From contig NC_134702.1 of assembly GCF_043290135.1 (NCBI RefSeq), positions 85,991,317-86,055,316 on the forward strand: DNA of 64,000 nucleotides, given 5' to 3'. The notes under the pieces are model-generated. The model was given only the letters and a program-made list of their open reading frames with translations, was not told where the DNA came from and did no database searches. The position numbers and the translations under genes were made by a program. The stretch comes from Rhipicephalus microplus. Its lineage: Eukaryota > Arthropoda > Arachnida > Ixodida > Ixodidae. This document shows positions 12,764 to 24,302 of this stretch, in pieces (position 1 is the first letter of the stretch; every line of letters starts with the position of its first letter).

Positions 12764-13054
12764 TGCCACGACATAGTGACTGCATTCAAATAACGCGCCC
12801 ATCACCACGCGCACAGAGACATACATGGGCGCCGTCTAGTGTTGCGCAGAGACGATGATGATAGCACGAGAACCCAGCTGGCCCCTGCTGATGTGTGCCA
12901 CGCGCTTGGGACTCTTCTTGAAGAAGTAGAAGAGGAAGACATCTTGCCGTTCTGCTGTAACGTGCTACGACCATAGTCCGTTTGAGTTGTGGGCACAGGT
13001 TCGCCCTTTAATAAATACGTTTTGTTATACCCCGAGTCCTTCAACATCGTTACA
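12764..13054 (+). repeat. 5' LTR of the Ty3 element
   Basis: 291 bp, TGCCACGACATAG...CATCGTTACA. I compared it line by line with 54911-55201 and found no difference. An AATAAA polyadenylation signal lies at 13010-13015. After the LTR, a TGG-initiated stretch (TGGTGGACGTGCTGGG, from ~13059) is the likely primer-binding site; I did not identify the tRNA. Any long minus-strand frame inside the LTR is incidental. Confidence 0.92.
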
Positions 13055-13076
13055 TTTCTGGTGGACGTGCTGGGTA

Positions 13077-13752
13077 ATGAATCAAAGCCCTACGAACGCA
13101 AGACAGCGTAGCCCCGACCACCAGCCAGTTGATACTGCGGAGCCGACACCTGTGCATCAGAGGACCAGTCGCCGTCTTCGAGGTGATTCACCAGAATTCA
13201 GCCCACTCCACTTTGCGCCAAGGGGAACTCAGTCAATGGACGCCGCCACCATGACAAGTCATCAAACACCAGCCCAAGTGGTGATAAATCAGCCTCACCA
13301 GCCACCAGTATTTCATGGCGACTCCTATGAAGACGTAGAAGATTGGCTGAACCTCTTTGAGAGAGTGGCACGTTTGAACGGTTGGGACGAGAGAGAGAAG
13401 CTCCGCCGCGTATACTTTGCTTTGGAGGACTTCGCAAAGACGTGGTATGAAAACCATGAAACCTCCTTTACGACCTGGGATGAATTTCGGCGACAAGCTC
13501 TGGCGACTTATGCCAGCGCGGATCGCAAAGAAAAGGCGCAGGCTGCGCTCGAATCCAGGAACCAACTCACCAACGAAAGTGTCGCAATGTATATCGAGGA
13601 CATGATCCGCCTGTTCAAGCGCGCAGATACCCATATGACCGAAGACAAGAAGCTACGCCACCTCATGCGTGGGGTGAAGCAAGAGCTATTCGCTGTTCTG
13701 GTCCGCAACCCACCACGAACAGTTGCGGAGTTTCATACGGAAGCGACAGCCA
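13077..13752 (+). pseudogene. gag: Ty3 gag, N-terminal two thirds, broken by a DNA transposon
   Basis: Gag builds the virus-like particle of the retrotransposon. I chose ATG 13077, just 3' of the primer-binding site; the open frame extends further upstream through the LTR, but that part would not be in the internal coding region. Residues ~80-220 have the Retrotrans_gag pattern: VFHGDSYEDVEDWLNLFERV, then a W-containing helical region and an MYIEDMIRLFKRAD block ending EFHTEATA. The frame meets the CACTG transposon at 13753 and continues in frame at 27315. In the current sequence it stops after a few transposon codons, so this allele cannot make full-length Gag. Confidence 0.88.
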
Positions 13753-13999
13753 CACTGTAAAAAATATCCGTGTTTTAACGTCGGAGCAGACCGTAGAAAC
13801 TACAGAGTAACATCTGTTTCCTGAAAAATAGCGAGACTGGACGTTTAAAGCACAAACTGTGCTGCGGTTTATGGGAAACAGCAGGAGTTGCCGTAAAGCA
13901 GCAGTCGATGTTTCCGTTCTTTCGCTCCTTCCGTAAAACACCAGAAAAACGTATGTCTTCTGTACTTCAAGAACACGCTTCCGTGATTTGTGTGCACGG

Positions 14000-14213
14000 C
14001 GACATAATGGCTGAACTTTGACCATTCCCCCCGTTCGACAATGATACAGTGAACTAGAACAGAAAGTTAAGCGACAGCCATGGGCAATGCCTTGAGAGAG
14101 CTGTCGGCGACATACTGGCTGAACTTTGACCATTCCCCCCGTTCGACAATGATACAGTGAACTAGAACAGAAAATTAAGCGATAGCCATGGACAATGCCT
14201 TGAGAGAGCTATC
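14000..14213. repeat. ~106-bp tandem duplication near the left end of the CACTG element
   Basis: Two copies share TGGCTGAACTTTGACCATTC, ACAATGATACAGTGAACTAG and CAATGCCTTGAGAGAGCT blocks, starting at ~14000 and ~14106. No coding meaning is seen; it may be part of the subterminal repeat structure of the transposon. Confidence 0.8.
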
Positions 14214-14689
14214 GTGGCGGGTGGCTAACGTATACATACAGCGGCAACGCTGCAGTCGCCGACTAAGATGAGGCGTCCCACAGTGTGTAAGGAATGCGCA
14301 GATTCGCATTGTACGCTCATGGAAAGTCAGAAAACGAAGACGGAAAGTGTGATAACTGGGCAGGCTTTGATGAGGAAATTAAGCTTAGAGCAACATTGGG
14401 TTCGAAGATAGACTAAGAAATACGAGAGAATGAGGAAGAGAAACTGTTCATTAACTCACAATGGAGAAAAAGAGCTGCATGCAGGATCACTGGAAAGTGC
14501 CAGTATGGATACATATATATATTCGGAGAGGCGGAGAAGGATAGCAGCGGTAAAAAAGAAAAAGAGAACGTTTCAGAGTTTTTACCGATTAAGGAAGAGG
14601 ATAATTACAGCATTATGATACTTCACCGCAAGGGAAGCTAAATTTACTATTAGTAGCGAAGTCGGGTTGCCATAAAAAGTTATAAAGCG

Positions 14690-14806
14690 AGACGATATGG
14701 TGGGCCAGCCTTCGTTAGTGTGGTCACACTGACGAAGGCTGGCCCATCAGCCGAAACATTTGTAATTAGTAAAGGTGTTTCGGCGTACGTCGTGCTTTTT
14801 CGCTTC

Positions 14807-14808
<2 letters not shown>
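14690..14808 (+). ncRNA. PLE end fragment with hammerhead core (CTGACGA) in a 46-bp palindrome
   Basis: CTGACGA (14729-14735) is followed by stem II GGCTG/CAGCC, GAAA (14753-14756), then C-ATTT-G-TA. This matches the strands of a hammerhead with a 2-bp stem III and a cleavage position after A14764. Stem I is not conserved: the bases 5' of the core instead belong to a near-perfect inverted repeat (14701-14723 against 14724-14747) made of two PLE ends head to head. It is followed by (TA)n. The core is canonical but the ribozyme is probably inactive. Confidence 0.55.

Positions 14809-14888
<80 letters not shown>
14809..14888. repeat. (TA)n tract
   Basis: About 40 TA units directly 3' of the PLE end fragment. 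Confidence 0.9.
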
Positions 14889-14890
<2 letters not shown>

Positions 14891-15836
14891 TCGAAAGGCG
14901 CTGCACTTCGTTTTCAATCTTGCAAGATTGAAAGCGAACAGGTACTTGTACTGCGTCTATGAGACTTTATTGACAAAAGATAGTGAAAAAAAAACATACC
15001 CGTCCAAGAATCCCTGCATATATGTGAATCTTGATGGTGTGCATAATAGTTTACGTTTTTTTTTTTTTTCGTCACATCGTGAGAATGCACGACACACAGA
15101 AGAAGAGACAGTGTACATGTTCTCCTATTTTCGTTCCTTTTTTTTTTTCGTGCTTGCAAGCCTTGACTTGTTTAGTGAGAGCAATCCTATAATCGTAGCT
15201 GCGTTGTATAGTTGGCACACCAATTAACACGCAGTCAATGAAACACAGTAATGAAGTGTATTTTAAAAGGGTGCGGTTTGCTGTTTCTTTGTATGAACTC
15301 GTTGTTTTCACGCTGTTTCGCACCGTCAAGCCTACCATGCAAGCTCAAGCCCAATAATAAAATTTGGAAGGCTCGGGGAAACGTTTGTTCTTTTTATGAA
15401 TTCATGAGTCTACTCGGTGAACACCGACGGCGACTTCACTTCGTCACCGAAGAATTCATCGGTTGTTGAATGGTTCTCACTACCTGCGACGAGAACATCG
15501 ATTCTTCAGAACTATTTCCCTTTACACCACTTTTCCTGAATAACCGATAAATTTTTTGCACCACCATAGCTCTTCCCAACCACAACAGGCCAAAAGAAAA
15601 AAAAAATGCGTTGATGGTCACACAAAATAACACGACTGCTGCGGTGTGTCCGGCCATCACTGCCCAATAGAATGGGTGCAAGATAGCATCGGTGCATCGT
15701 GGTGTCGGCTAGAATACAAAAACAAATTGTAGGCAGGCGCTAAAGTAGTCAGTTTGCCCCAAAGGGAGCGTCGCGAGTTCGATTAAAAGCCGCACCACCC
15801 GCCGGTGCCGTTTCAGCTGAGCGCCTCCCTTCGTAG
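14889..15836. other. No gene seen; interior of the CACTG element
   Basis: AT-rich with homopolymer runs (poly-T at ~15056-15069 and ~15140). The open frames are not family-like. A GC-rich segment begins at ~15760 and leads into the candidate exon that follows. Confidence 0.35.
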
Positions 15837-16190
15837 CCTAAGAGGGCGCTACGAGCGTCGTGTACATCAGTCACGGCTGCATCTGCTCCCACAAAAACGC
15901 CGGATTGCCCCGGAACTTCTCTTCCTGCCTCCAAGATTCCTGTGCGCAAGGTCAGTAAAGCTGCTAAGACTCTTTTGCAACCAAAATCTTCGGGACTTAA
16001 AGCACAGAAGCGAAAAAAACCCCACAACGAGGACGCGCCCGGGGTACGTTCAAGGCTAGGCCTAACAAAGCACCCGCGCCGACCCAACACTGGCGCGGGC
16101 GCAACGCCGGCTACTAGTGACCCCAATGCCGAAGTGCCCATGATGCTGTCCGCGTTCGACATGGACACCACACCACCTTTGAGTGCAACA
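15837..16190 (+). CDS. Candidate exon, basic Pro/Lys/Ser-rich, unidentified
   Basis: This is a GC-rich island in an AT-rich element. A pyrimidine-rich run ending TCGTAG precedes an open plus-strand frame of about 118 codons rich in Ala, Pro, Thr, Ser and Lys (it includes KAQKRKKPHNED, a possible nuclear-localisation-like basic cluster). The end is uncertain; at ~16190 the sequence enters the 511-bp repeat. It has the same orientation as the C2H2 exon downstream, so it could be a 5' exon of the same gene. A long open frame exists on the opposite strand (15749-16213), which I regard as a compositional shadow. No family recognised. Confidence 0.3.
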
Positions 16191-17480
16191 GACAAAGCAC
16201 ACGTGTTTTCCATGCCTGCACCGCTTGCAAGTCATACGTTCATTACTACAAAAATAGGTGTAGGAGACGACAGGGGCAGGAACTATCACTTGGCTGTGTG
16301 TAAACTTATTTTGCCATATTTGGCGGAATCTGAGTGACAGCCGTGAGGTACGATTGGTGCTCGCATTTTGCATGCAGGTTGTGTTGCATCTTGTTATTGA
16401 TTTACGTGCTCAGGACCAAGTAGTGCTAGCAGTTCATTTGTTTGGTTCCTCACTTGTCAAGTTTTTTGGCGCACTCTTCACTTGTTCAGCTCAGTGGTCT
16501 CTGGCACCCTACGTGGTCAAGGCAGGCGGCTATTGTCAGAGCTCTCTCACCTTCCTGCGAAGTCCATCACCTGGCACACATCACAATCAGGTAGGCATTT
16601 ATTTCACCGTTATCGATCATTACCTATCTTATAAACAGTTATAAGGTGCACTCGCATGCCACAGCTCATACGAGCTAGGCATGTAACATGTCTGTCGCTA
16701 TTATAAGGTGAATAATGAAACACGTGTTTGCCATGCTTGCATCGCTCATACATACCTTATTACTAAATTAGGCACAGAAAACAGTAGGGGTAGCAACGGT
16801 AACATTACTGTGCGTAGGCATATTTCAGTGCATTTTGTGGATTTTTAGTGTCGGCTATGAGGTACGACCATAGTGCTCGCACGCTGTGTTGCACCTTTAT
16901 TGAGTTGCGCATGCAGGAAGCAGTACAGTGAACAGTTTAATTCTTCGGAATTATATGAAGCATTGCTTGCACTCAGCAATAACGGCATTTTTCCTTTGTT
17001 AGTGTCACTTAATTGTATTATTGTGGTGAAGCCTGCTGTTGAGTTGCATCTTTGTAGTTTGAGGATGTCACAGGTCAGTTTGTGCACGCACTCATTAGTG
17101 ATCTCCTCGGTGCCCATGCACATGGCTGTTATAAGGTGCACTTGTAAGCCGGATCAGCAGGAGTCTGCTGTCACGTACACACCAGGCGTGTACGTGTCTT
17201 TGTCGTCTTATCGAGCGCAGACAAAGCACTCGTGTTTTCCATGCCTGCATCGCTTGCAAGTCATACGTCCATTACTACAAAAATAGGTGTAGGAGACGAC
17301 AGGGGCAGCAACTGTCACTTGGCTGTGTGTAAACTTATTTTGCCGTACTTGGCGGAATTTGAGTGACAGCCGTGAGGTACGATTGGCGCTCGCATTTCGC
17401 ATGCATGTTCTGTTGTGTCTATTGATTTGCGTGCTCAGCAGTTCATTTCTTTGGAATTGCACGACACATTGCTTACACCC
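16190..17480. repeat. ~511-bp unit in three direct copies
   Basis: Copies start near 16195, 16706 and 17217. The first and third share long stretches (GTTTTCCATGCCTGCA, TTGCAAGTCATACGT, AAAATAGGTGTAGGAGACGA, GAGTGACAGCCGTGAGGTAC). The second is more diverged but has the same order of blocks. The spacing is close to 511 in both intervals, so this is a true tandem triplication. Short open frames run through it, but stops differ between copies. Confidence 0.8.
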
Positions 17481-18346
17481 GACAACATTGCGAATTTGCA
17501 CGTCACTTAGCCATACTACTGCTTAACTGCAGCTAATCCAGCATGGGAGTCCTTGTGTGTACCCAAGAAGTTGGTGTATGGCAACAGAATCAAGCGATCG
17601 CATATGCGAAGTTTTGGGTGCCCTATCTTGAAGCCACCCATTTCCATCTCTTGCGCGTACTACTGGCAGGCTACGGTGCAATTCATACTTGGTATCAACT
17701 GTTTGATTAGTCAATATATCACAAAAAGCTTTAAGTAATTGTTTAAAGTAATTATGTTTCAAGCTAAAATTTTAAAGTAATTGTATTCAATATTGGACCT
17801 GGCTGCACTTGAGAGGCTGAAGCTGCTTTCACATATGTGCAAGATATGAACATCTGTTGTCAACATTAGCGATATAATGGATAGCATTACTTAAGTTGTG
17901 AACATGTGTAATGTTGGAGCATATGCTAAGCTCACTTTTGACTGCACATTCAGGAATAGCCTTTTAAGAGACCCAAGTTGCGCAAGTATGGGTGCAGTTT
18001 TCTGTAGAATTTGTGCAGTTAATGTTACAGTCTCCGTCATTATTTCTTTTCCTTGCGCCGCCTGCTTCAACTTAGTTTAAACATTTGTAGCAGGTCAAGA
18101 ATATTTATATTCACTGTGCTCTTATATATAGGACTGCTTAAAAAGCATTGGCTAATGTTCATATGAAATTGAACATAACCTGACATGCTAACCAGATATT
18201 GGAATGATTCTACTATTGTAGACTGTAAGGTATTATTACCATTGTAGCAGTGTTTTTATTATAAAATTGGGCGGTCTGAAAAAGTGCACAAGCCAGTGAA
18301 TGTAATTTAGCAAAATAAGTGCTCTACCTTCATTGCAGCCATAACA
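17481..18346. other. No gene seen; upstream of the C2H2 exon
   Basis: AT-rich and intron-like. It ends in a splice acceptor-like TTCATTGCAG at ~18329-18338, about 18 bases before the C2H2 start codon. Confidence 0.4.
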
Positions 18347-18356
18347 TCAATGAAGA

Positions 18357-18890
18357 ATGCCCACTTGCCGGCATTGCGCACAGACATTTTCAACATTGAC
18401 CGACTACTTCGAGCACTACCACTATCACAGCAGTGTGTTGGGCGGTGCCCTTTGCCCTTGTGAGCCTTGTGGAGCTTTGTTTAAAAACTATCAGAGCCTA
18501 AGAAGTCACGTCTTCAGACATCACAAGAAGCGATGCAGCAAACAGACTGATGATGCGTTTGTCTGCTCTGTGTTGTCATGCGGGGCGAGTGTGCCTACTC
18601 GCACGGAGCTTCTTGGTCACATAGCTGCCCATCTGGAGAGTGGAATTGATGCTGTTATGTGTCCTTTTGTGGGTTGTGGTAGTGTGCTGAGGTCAGCAGG
18701 TTCCTTCAGAACACATGTTTCAAGGTATCACCGGGGCAAAACTGCAACACAGTGCACGGAAGTACCTGAAATTGAATCCAGTTCAGATCAAGAGCACAGT
18801 AGCACACCCCCTGCTGATGTTGGAGATAACTGTGAAAGGGAGTCTGGTTGTGACAGCGATTTGCCGCTGAACCCCTTTTTTTTTTTATAG
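18357..18890 (+). CDS. Four-finger C2H2 zinc-finger exon in the CACTG transposon
   Basis: The frame starts at ATG 18357 (MPTCRHCAQTFS...), 3' of an acceptor-like TTCATTGCAG. Four zinc-finger-like units can be read: CRHC..HYHYH; a variant CPCEPC..HVFRHH; CSVLSC..HIAAH (C-x4-C-x12-H-x3-H); and CPFVGC..HVSRYH (C-x4-C-x12-H-x4-H). An acidic Ser/Glu/Asp tail follows. Proteins with this N-terminal arrangement are, to my recollection, common in tick and fish genomes as products of large transposon-borne genes. The probable role is DNA binding, possibly of subterminal repeats. The exon may be spliced before the T-run at 18876-18888 (GTACCT at ~18763 is a possible donor). The expected catalytic part is not seen downstream. 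Confidence 0.65.
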   Translation: MPTCRHCAQTFSTLTDYFEHYHYHSSVLGGALCPCEPCGALFKNYQSLRSHVFRHHKKRCSKQTDDAFVCSVLSCGASVPTRTELLGHIAAHLESGIDAVMCPFVGCGSVLRSAGSFRTHVSRYHRGKTATQCTEVPEIESSSDQEHSSTPPADVGDNCERESGCDSDLPLNPFFFL

Positions 18891-19297
18891 TGATGTCATA
18901 ATCGTGGAGTGCACGCCATTTTCCTGCTCATATGCTTTGGTGTTTACAAAAACAAAAGGAGCCTTTTTTATTTTGCAAACAAAATCTGTTGCAATCAATG
19001 CTCTATCTCGTCCACTTCTTTTTTTCTTGTCTATGTGGTTTACGTCCCTACCTTTCTTCAGCCTGAACCTACTAGCCAACAACATGTTCTAGTAAGCTGG
19101 TGCAGTAGTTTCAGGGTGGTATTCCCCACCAGTCTGTTTTTTGTCTTCTTTTTTTGGCGTGTCACAGCTGTTGCACTCAATTGTAGGGTGGTAATATAGT
19201 TCTACATTTCAATCAGTTTTCACTTTAATATCTCTACAGATGAATTCATCTATTATCAAGTAACTGTTATTTACTTTGATTTTTGGAATAATTGCAG

Positions 19298-19498
19298 GAA
19301 ATCTTCCAGGAGAGGATGGCGGCCTGTGCGCCTGCATTATTTCAGATGATGGAGGAGGCGCCGACGAAACATACTATGGAACTGGTGGTGCGCGTGAGAG
19401 ACGAAGGACAAAGAGAAAAAGCAGTCCAGGTAGCTGTGCTACCATTCCTCTGCGCGCATTTTAAGGAAGACAAGAACTACCTTTACCAAGTATTTGAA
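19298..19498 (+). CDS. Spliced exon of the transposon gene (EIFQERMAAC.. block)
   Basis: It is bounded by an acceptor (AATAATTGCAG) and a consensus donor (GAA|GTAAGT). It is 201 bp, 67 codons, phase 0 at both ends. The peptide begins EIFQERMAACAPALFQMMEE and ends LYQVFE. It is helical-looking and acidic, with no catalytic motif. It resembles, from memory, the C-terminal block of multi-exon uncharacterised genes that accompany C2H2 ORFs in animal EnSpm-like elements. The next recognisable exon (22377-22440) starts in the same phase. Confidence 0.6.
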
Positions 19499-19611
19499 GT
19501 AAGTTTCACTTTGTTGCATTATGTTAGTACAAAACTGGACAGTAACATCTTTTCAGAAAGTGATGTATTGGTTTGTTGAGAACAGCTTTAGGTTCTAGAT
19601 TTTATAGAATA

Positions 19612-21054
19612 CAGTCGATCCCGGGTATATCAAACTATGATATATCGAATTATTGGCTATATCAAAAAGTTGAGAGATCCCCTTGAATTTCCCATGCAAA
19701 AATACGGGACTGCTGTACACATCTATCGAACTCACGCACAGCAGAACATCCGCTAAATTGAACTCTGAGCCACGCTAAAGCCCACAAATTGCATTTTTCC
19801 TAACAAATAATGATCATTTATAGCCACAATTCGACAAGTTCCGATCCCTTTTCGCGTGCAAGTGACTAAAAGGGGGTGCTGAAAAGTGAAACATTGAAAC
19901 TCCATCTTGCTGATCTAGCTCGTTGCACAGCACTTGTGAGTGCACCGGTATGCTTGATGTGCGATCTGCAGGTTTTAACGTGGGGGCATGGTGATGACCG
20001 AGGGCACCAAAACGAAGTGGAATGACTTAAGGAAGTTTAGTGATCTCATTGCGATGTTCGCATTCAATCGTGTATGATGGCATGTGGGACTGAAAAGCGT
20101 GGCCTTCGAGATGTGCAACTTCATGAGGTATTTTGGTGCTTCCGGTTTTAGAACGCTCATTTCGGAGGCTACGCTTTTTTCTAGCTTTCCGCACCAAAGC
20201 AACAGCTGTCGGTTACAAAATGACAAAGCCACAAGTGACATCGCTATCACCAACATGCTGACGGTGGGAGCTTGCTCGTTTGTGGGCAGCATCGCCTTTT
20301 GTGGCTTGTGGACCTGTGTACTTCTCGCCTCGTTACTGATAAATCATCATTTGGAAGTCGGCGCTACACATTGATACGCTCGTAGCGATAAAAATCATGG
20401 CTGGTGCTAGGAGCGACCTCAAGTAAAGCACAGTCGTGAACTGTTTCTTTGCGGGCTTTGTGCCAGGTGACGACTTTGAGTGCGTCATGACTGCTGTCAA
20501 GGGCGTACAATGCCTCAGTAAATTCTATGCCTTGTTAGTGTTTTCGGGCACCATCTCGGACAGCGAGCGGCTTCATTGGAGCAGAAGACGACGTCGCTGG
20601 TTCTGACTGCATGGATGCCGAGATGATGCCCAATGTTGACGGTGCCGTGGAATTATTGCTTTCGCCACCAACGCTCTACGGAGCTTACATTGGCATTCAG
20701 TGCCACTCAGCGCTGTTGTGGCCGAATGAGCTGAATTTGCTTACTTGGAAGGGTCCAGTGATATTGAGGACAACTGAAACTTGGTGGCACGCAAAAAGAG
20801 AGAAAAGTTTACAGACTATTTTCAAGTGAAATGAAGTGCGATAACTTGCAAAAGTAGATGTTCAGGCCTTGTTCTTTATCATATTGTGAGAGAATCATTC
20901 TTTAAGTGCTTGTTAGGATTTCAAAAAACTGTTTTTAGGTCTGAGATGCTCTAATTTATGCCTTAAATACACATATTTTGTGTTTCGACTCATCGATATA
21001 TTGAACTACATATATCGCGATCCCCTTCGAGTTCAATATATCTGGGATCGACTG
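19612..21054. mobile_element. Tigger/pogo-like element, decayed
   Basis: The left end reads CAGTCGATCCCGGGTATATC; the right end is its inverted counterpart ending GATATA..GGGATCGACTG. CAGTCGA ends with a TA target are typical of pogo/Tigger. TA precedes the left end; the right flank reads AA, presumably a mutation. The element sits in the intron between 19498 and 22377. Interior frames are short, and I see no intact transposase. Confidence 0.75.
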
Positions 21055-22376
21055 AATGCTGTGCAGGTTTTTAGCACAAAACAATAGCTTTTTCAGTTGA
21101 ATTTTGTGAAAAAAGCTGCTTTTGTATAAAGGAAAATTAAACTTTGACTGCTGAAATCAGTTTTCTTCTAATTTCACAATTTCTGAACTTTGAGCAGACT
21201 TAACTTTTTTACACTTCTTAATCGATGTATTTTCTTCCCATAAAGAACAAGTGCAATGCTACCGTATGAGAATTTAGTGACCGCTGCAGCAAAATTTTTT
21301 GACAGAACAAATATGCTAAACATCCAAAAATACCTAATTCATGAATTGCTGGACACAAGTTAAAAGGAGGATAGTGTAGCTTTGCATATCTTTTGCCTTT
21401 GTGCTTCATTTTAAGGTAATTTTGGTGGCTTTGTACAGCAGCATTATTCATTAAAATTACACCGGAACACGCGCTTTGTCACAAGTATCAGCATTTGAAG
21501 ATAGTGTAAAAAAAAGGCAATTTTCAATTTTTTTGTGGAACTTACTTTGGTTATCCGCATTGTGTCGTAGTCACAAAAATGTTCTGAAAAAAAAAATACA
21601 CTGCCCTTGAGCCAACAGTTAGTGCGGGCAGGTGCCATTGTTTCATCAGAGCCACTAGGATAGGGAGTGAAGTCCCCAAGCATCCGACTATAAAGTTCAC
21701 AGAGTGAATGAGAAGGAACGTAGCGCTGTGAAAAGTGAGACTTCATGCAACAAAAACTGTGTTGGGGCATGGTGCACGCATGGTGAACCACAGTGCACAA
21801 ACTTGGTTTACTAGCCTTTTTCAGGCTCAATGGGAAAAAAAGTGTTTGTGTGCAATCAGAGTGCTCCACATGCACAAAGCATTAGTTTTTTGCAATGCAC
21901 TGCAGAACAATGTTTCTCGTCACTTTGGCTGTAGTGCCTCATTACGACGCAGTGAGGAGGGCACTAAGAATGGGAATAGGCCAGAGTTGTTGCAAGATGT
22001 TGCTCACTTTGTCCCTTGCTGTCGCACATGCAAAATAATTTTAAGCAATACTATCACCACTAACATTGATATATTGACCTGCAATCATTCAGAGTTGTCT
22101 ATGATGTTGCTGTAATCCAAAGAGAAAAATGAATCAAAATGTGAGCAGGTTTTTTTGCGTGCTCGCTATCCATTCTACTTTGCTCTAAAATTGTTCCAAG
22201 TTTCAAGGCTCCTAGGTAGGTAATTTGTACTTGGTGCACACAGCCTGCAATAGACCAGGAACCATGGTGGAAAACGGAATTGCAGGGATCGCATCTCTGA
22301 TTTATATATTGGAATGGCCGCAACTGTACATATCTCTTTGTGCTTTTGTGTACATGGGATATTTTTGCTCATCCAG
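21055..22376. other. No gene seen; intron-like interior
   Basis: AT-rich, with several 70-140-codon open frames on both strands, none family-like. It lies between two splice-defined exons and is probably an intron. Confidence 0.4.
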
Positions 22377-22440
22377 GAGGGAACAAGCATCACTGAAAAG
22401 CTTGCCGAGTTGCCATCAACGCCTACAATCATTGCACTGG
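22377..22440 (+). CDS. Spliced exon of the transposon gene (EGTSITEKLAELP.. block)
   Basis: Acceptor TTTGCTCATCCAG, donor CTGG|GTGAGT. 64 bp: 21 codons (EGTSITEKLAELPSTPTIIA..) plus one base. It joins in phase with the exon ending at 19498. A short hydrophobic TPTIIALG strand follows a helix. I did not find the exon that should follow in phase 1. Confidence 0.5.
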
Positions 22441-24169
22441 GTGAGTTCCCTTGTCGATATCATTATGTGTTGATTGTTGTGCGAGGAGGTCAAGTAAATT
22501 GATGACATTTTACAACATGAGTGTGAGCCTAACTCCAGCTACAAGGTGCAGTAGATACTTATACACTTAAATAACAGATGTTGTCGGAGGAGAAGAGTGG
22601 AAGATGAGGGCAGACCTGCAACTGGGTTTTATTCAGTACACTCATGCAGGGAACCTGCGTTCATTCTGATAGTCTGAGTGAAGTATCACAGACACAATCA
22701 TTGCTTTTGTTCATTAGGAAAAAAGCCTAGGCAAGCTCAAGTGCCATTGGGTCACAACTGCATCTCAATTCTTGTCTTTGCCAGTAAAGTCTGCCATGGT
22801 TTACTAAAAGTAAACAATTCGTATGCATTTAAGTTGGGCAGGTGAGAACCTTGTCTGGTCTTTATCAAGGGCTGGTGTTCCCTACATCATTCATTTATAC
22901 ATTGACCTGTATGACCAATGTTAACATTCCTCCATGTCTGAGTGACTTCGTTATCCTACTTGACGAGCGCACGTCGAACTCAGTGGGGTGGCACTTAGTG
23001 CAATCTTGCACACCTCATAGAGGCAATGCGGGGTCTTAGCATTTACCTTGAACGGCACAGAAGAGTAACCTTCACCCACAAACTAGCTCACCAGACAAAA
23101 TGCTGTGCTTTAATATTAACCCAACTTTAACATCAGATCATACATTCTGAACATATTTACCACGAGCATGTGAAGACTTATTTTATGATTGTGCGTATTC
23201 GAAGACTGAAAAAGGCCATTGCACATTTTTTCAAAGGAAGCCTTGGAAAAATTTTGGGAGCGTACAAACCACTAGTAGGGTGTGTAAAATTGCACTAAGT
23301 GCCACACCTTTTAGTTTGTTAGTTGCTTATCAAACCAGGAGGAATGTTTACATCAATCAAACAGGCCAATATATATATGAACGGCGCAGGGAACACAAGT
23401 TGTTGATTCCTGACAAGGGTCTTATCTGCCTCTGACTTCAGTGAAAGTCCATTGATTACTTGTCAGAAACTATGACAGCCATTACTGGCAAGAATGAAAT
23501 TCGGAGATGCAGCCTTGACCAATTGGCTCCTAAGCTTGCTGAGGTCTTCTTTTTTTTTTTCAGGAGGAAAATGATTGGGCCAGCGTATTTGGCTCAGATT
23601 GTACAAGAATTAATGCAAGTCTATGATGCATAGATGAGGAATTTGCAGACTGTAGCGTGTAACCATACGTGTTCTAAATGAAGCCCATTGACGAGTCTGT
23701 ACCCATCCTTGTGCTCTTCTCATATGTTTCATTTGAACCACACCTTGATAACCTTAAAGGGCTCCAACACGAAAAAGGGCAGCAGGTGCGAAGGTGGCCA
23801 GAAGTCTCGCACAAGTGTGCACACAAAGATAATGAAGTTGGCCCAGAAGCTGCGTTTCAATCAGTGAAAGTGTGAGCATGAATCATACACATTTTCTGAT
23901 GATATCCGGTTATTAGAGCTGAATATTATCTTGATTGTGGCTTTGCATTTTCAATTTAATTTGTTTGTAAGTATTATGAGCCTGGCGTTTTCTTTTTTTT
24001 TGTCCTTCGGAGTGTAGTCAAAATATACTGCTATTATTTCACAAGAGCCAGCACATGAAAATGCACTCTCAATTGAGATTTCTATATACTGTGAATTGTG
24101 CCAAGGACATATAGTATGTTGTGAAAAGAGAAAAATGGAAGGTTTGGCCTTAATTTTATCCTAGTTATC
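22441..24169. other. No gene seen; intron-like interior
   Basis: AT-rich sequence with short frames only. No recognised repeat or RNA gene. Confidence 0.35.
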
Positions 24170-24185
24170 AATCTCACTGATGCTT

Positions 24186-24286
24186 CGTTAAAGAACCCCA
24201 GGTGGTCGAAATTTCCGGAGCCCTCCACTACAGCGTTTCTCATAACCATATGTGGTTTTAGGACATTAAACCCCATATATCTATCT
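24186..24286 (+). repeat. 5'-truncated Ruka-like SINE
   Basis: The 3' portion of the SINE seen at 40250 and 53907, on the plus strand (GTTAAAGAACCCCAGGTGG ... GGACATTAAACCCCATATAT). It is flanked by a 16-bp duplication AATCTCACTGATGCTT at 24170-24185 and 24287-24302, so this is a real truncated insertion. The tRNA-like head is missing. Confidence 0.85.
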
Positions 24287-24302
24287 AATCTCACTGATGC
24301 TT

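Noticed and set aside
12802..13047. Minus-strand ORF within the LTRs (repeated at 54949-55335)
   Set aside because: Lies inside LTR sequence and appears twice only because the LTRs are identical.
15749..16213. 154-codon minus-strand ORF
   Set aside because: Antisense to a more plausible plus-strand exon in a GC-rich island; no family match and no splice context.
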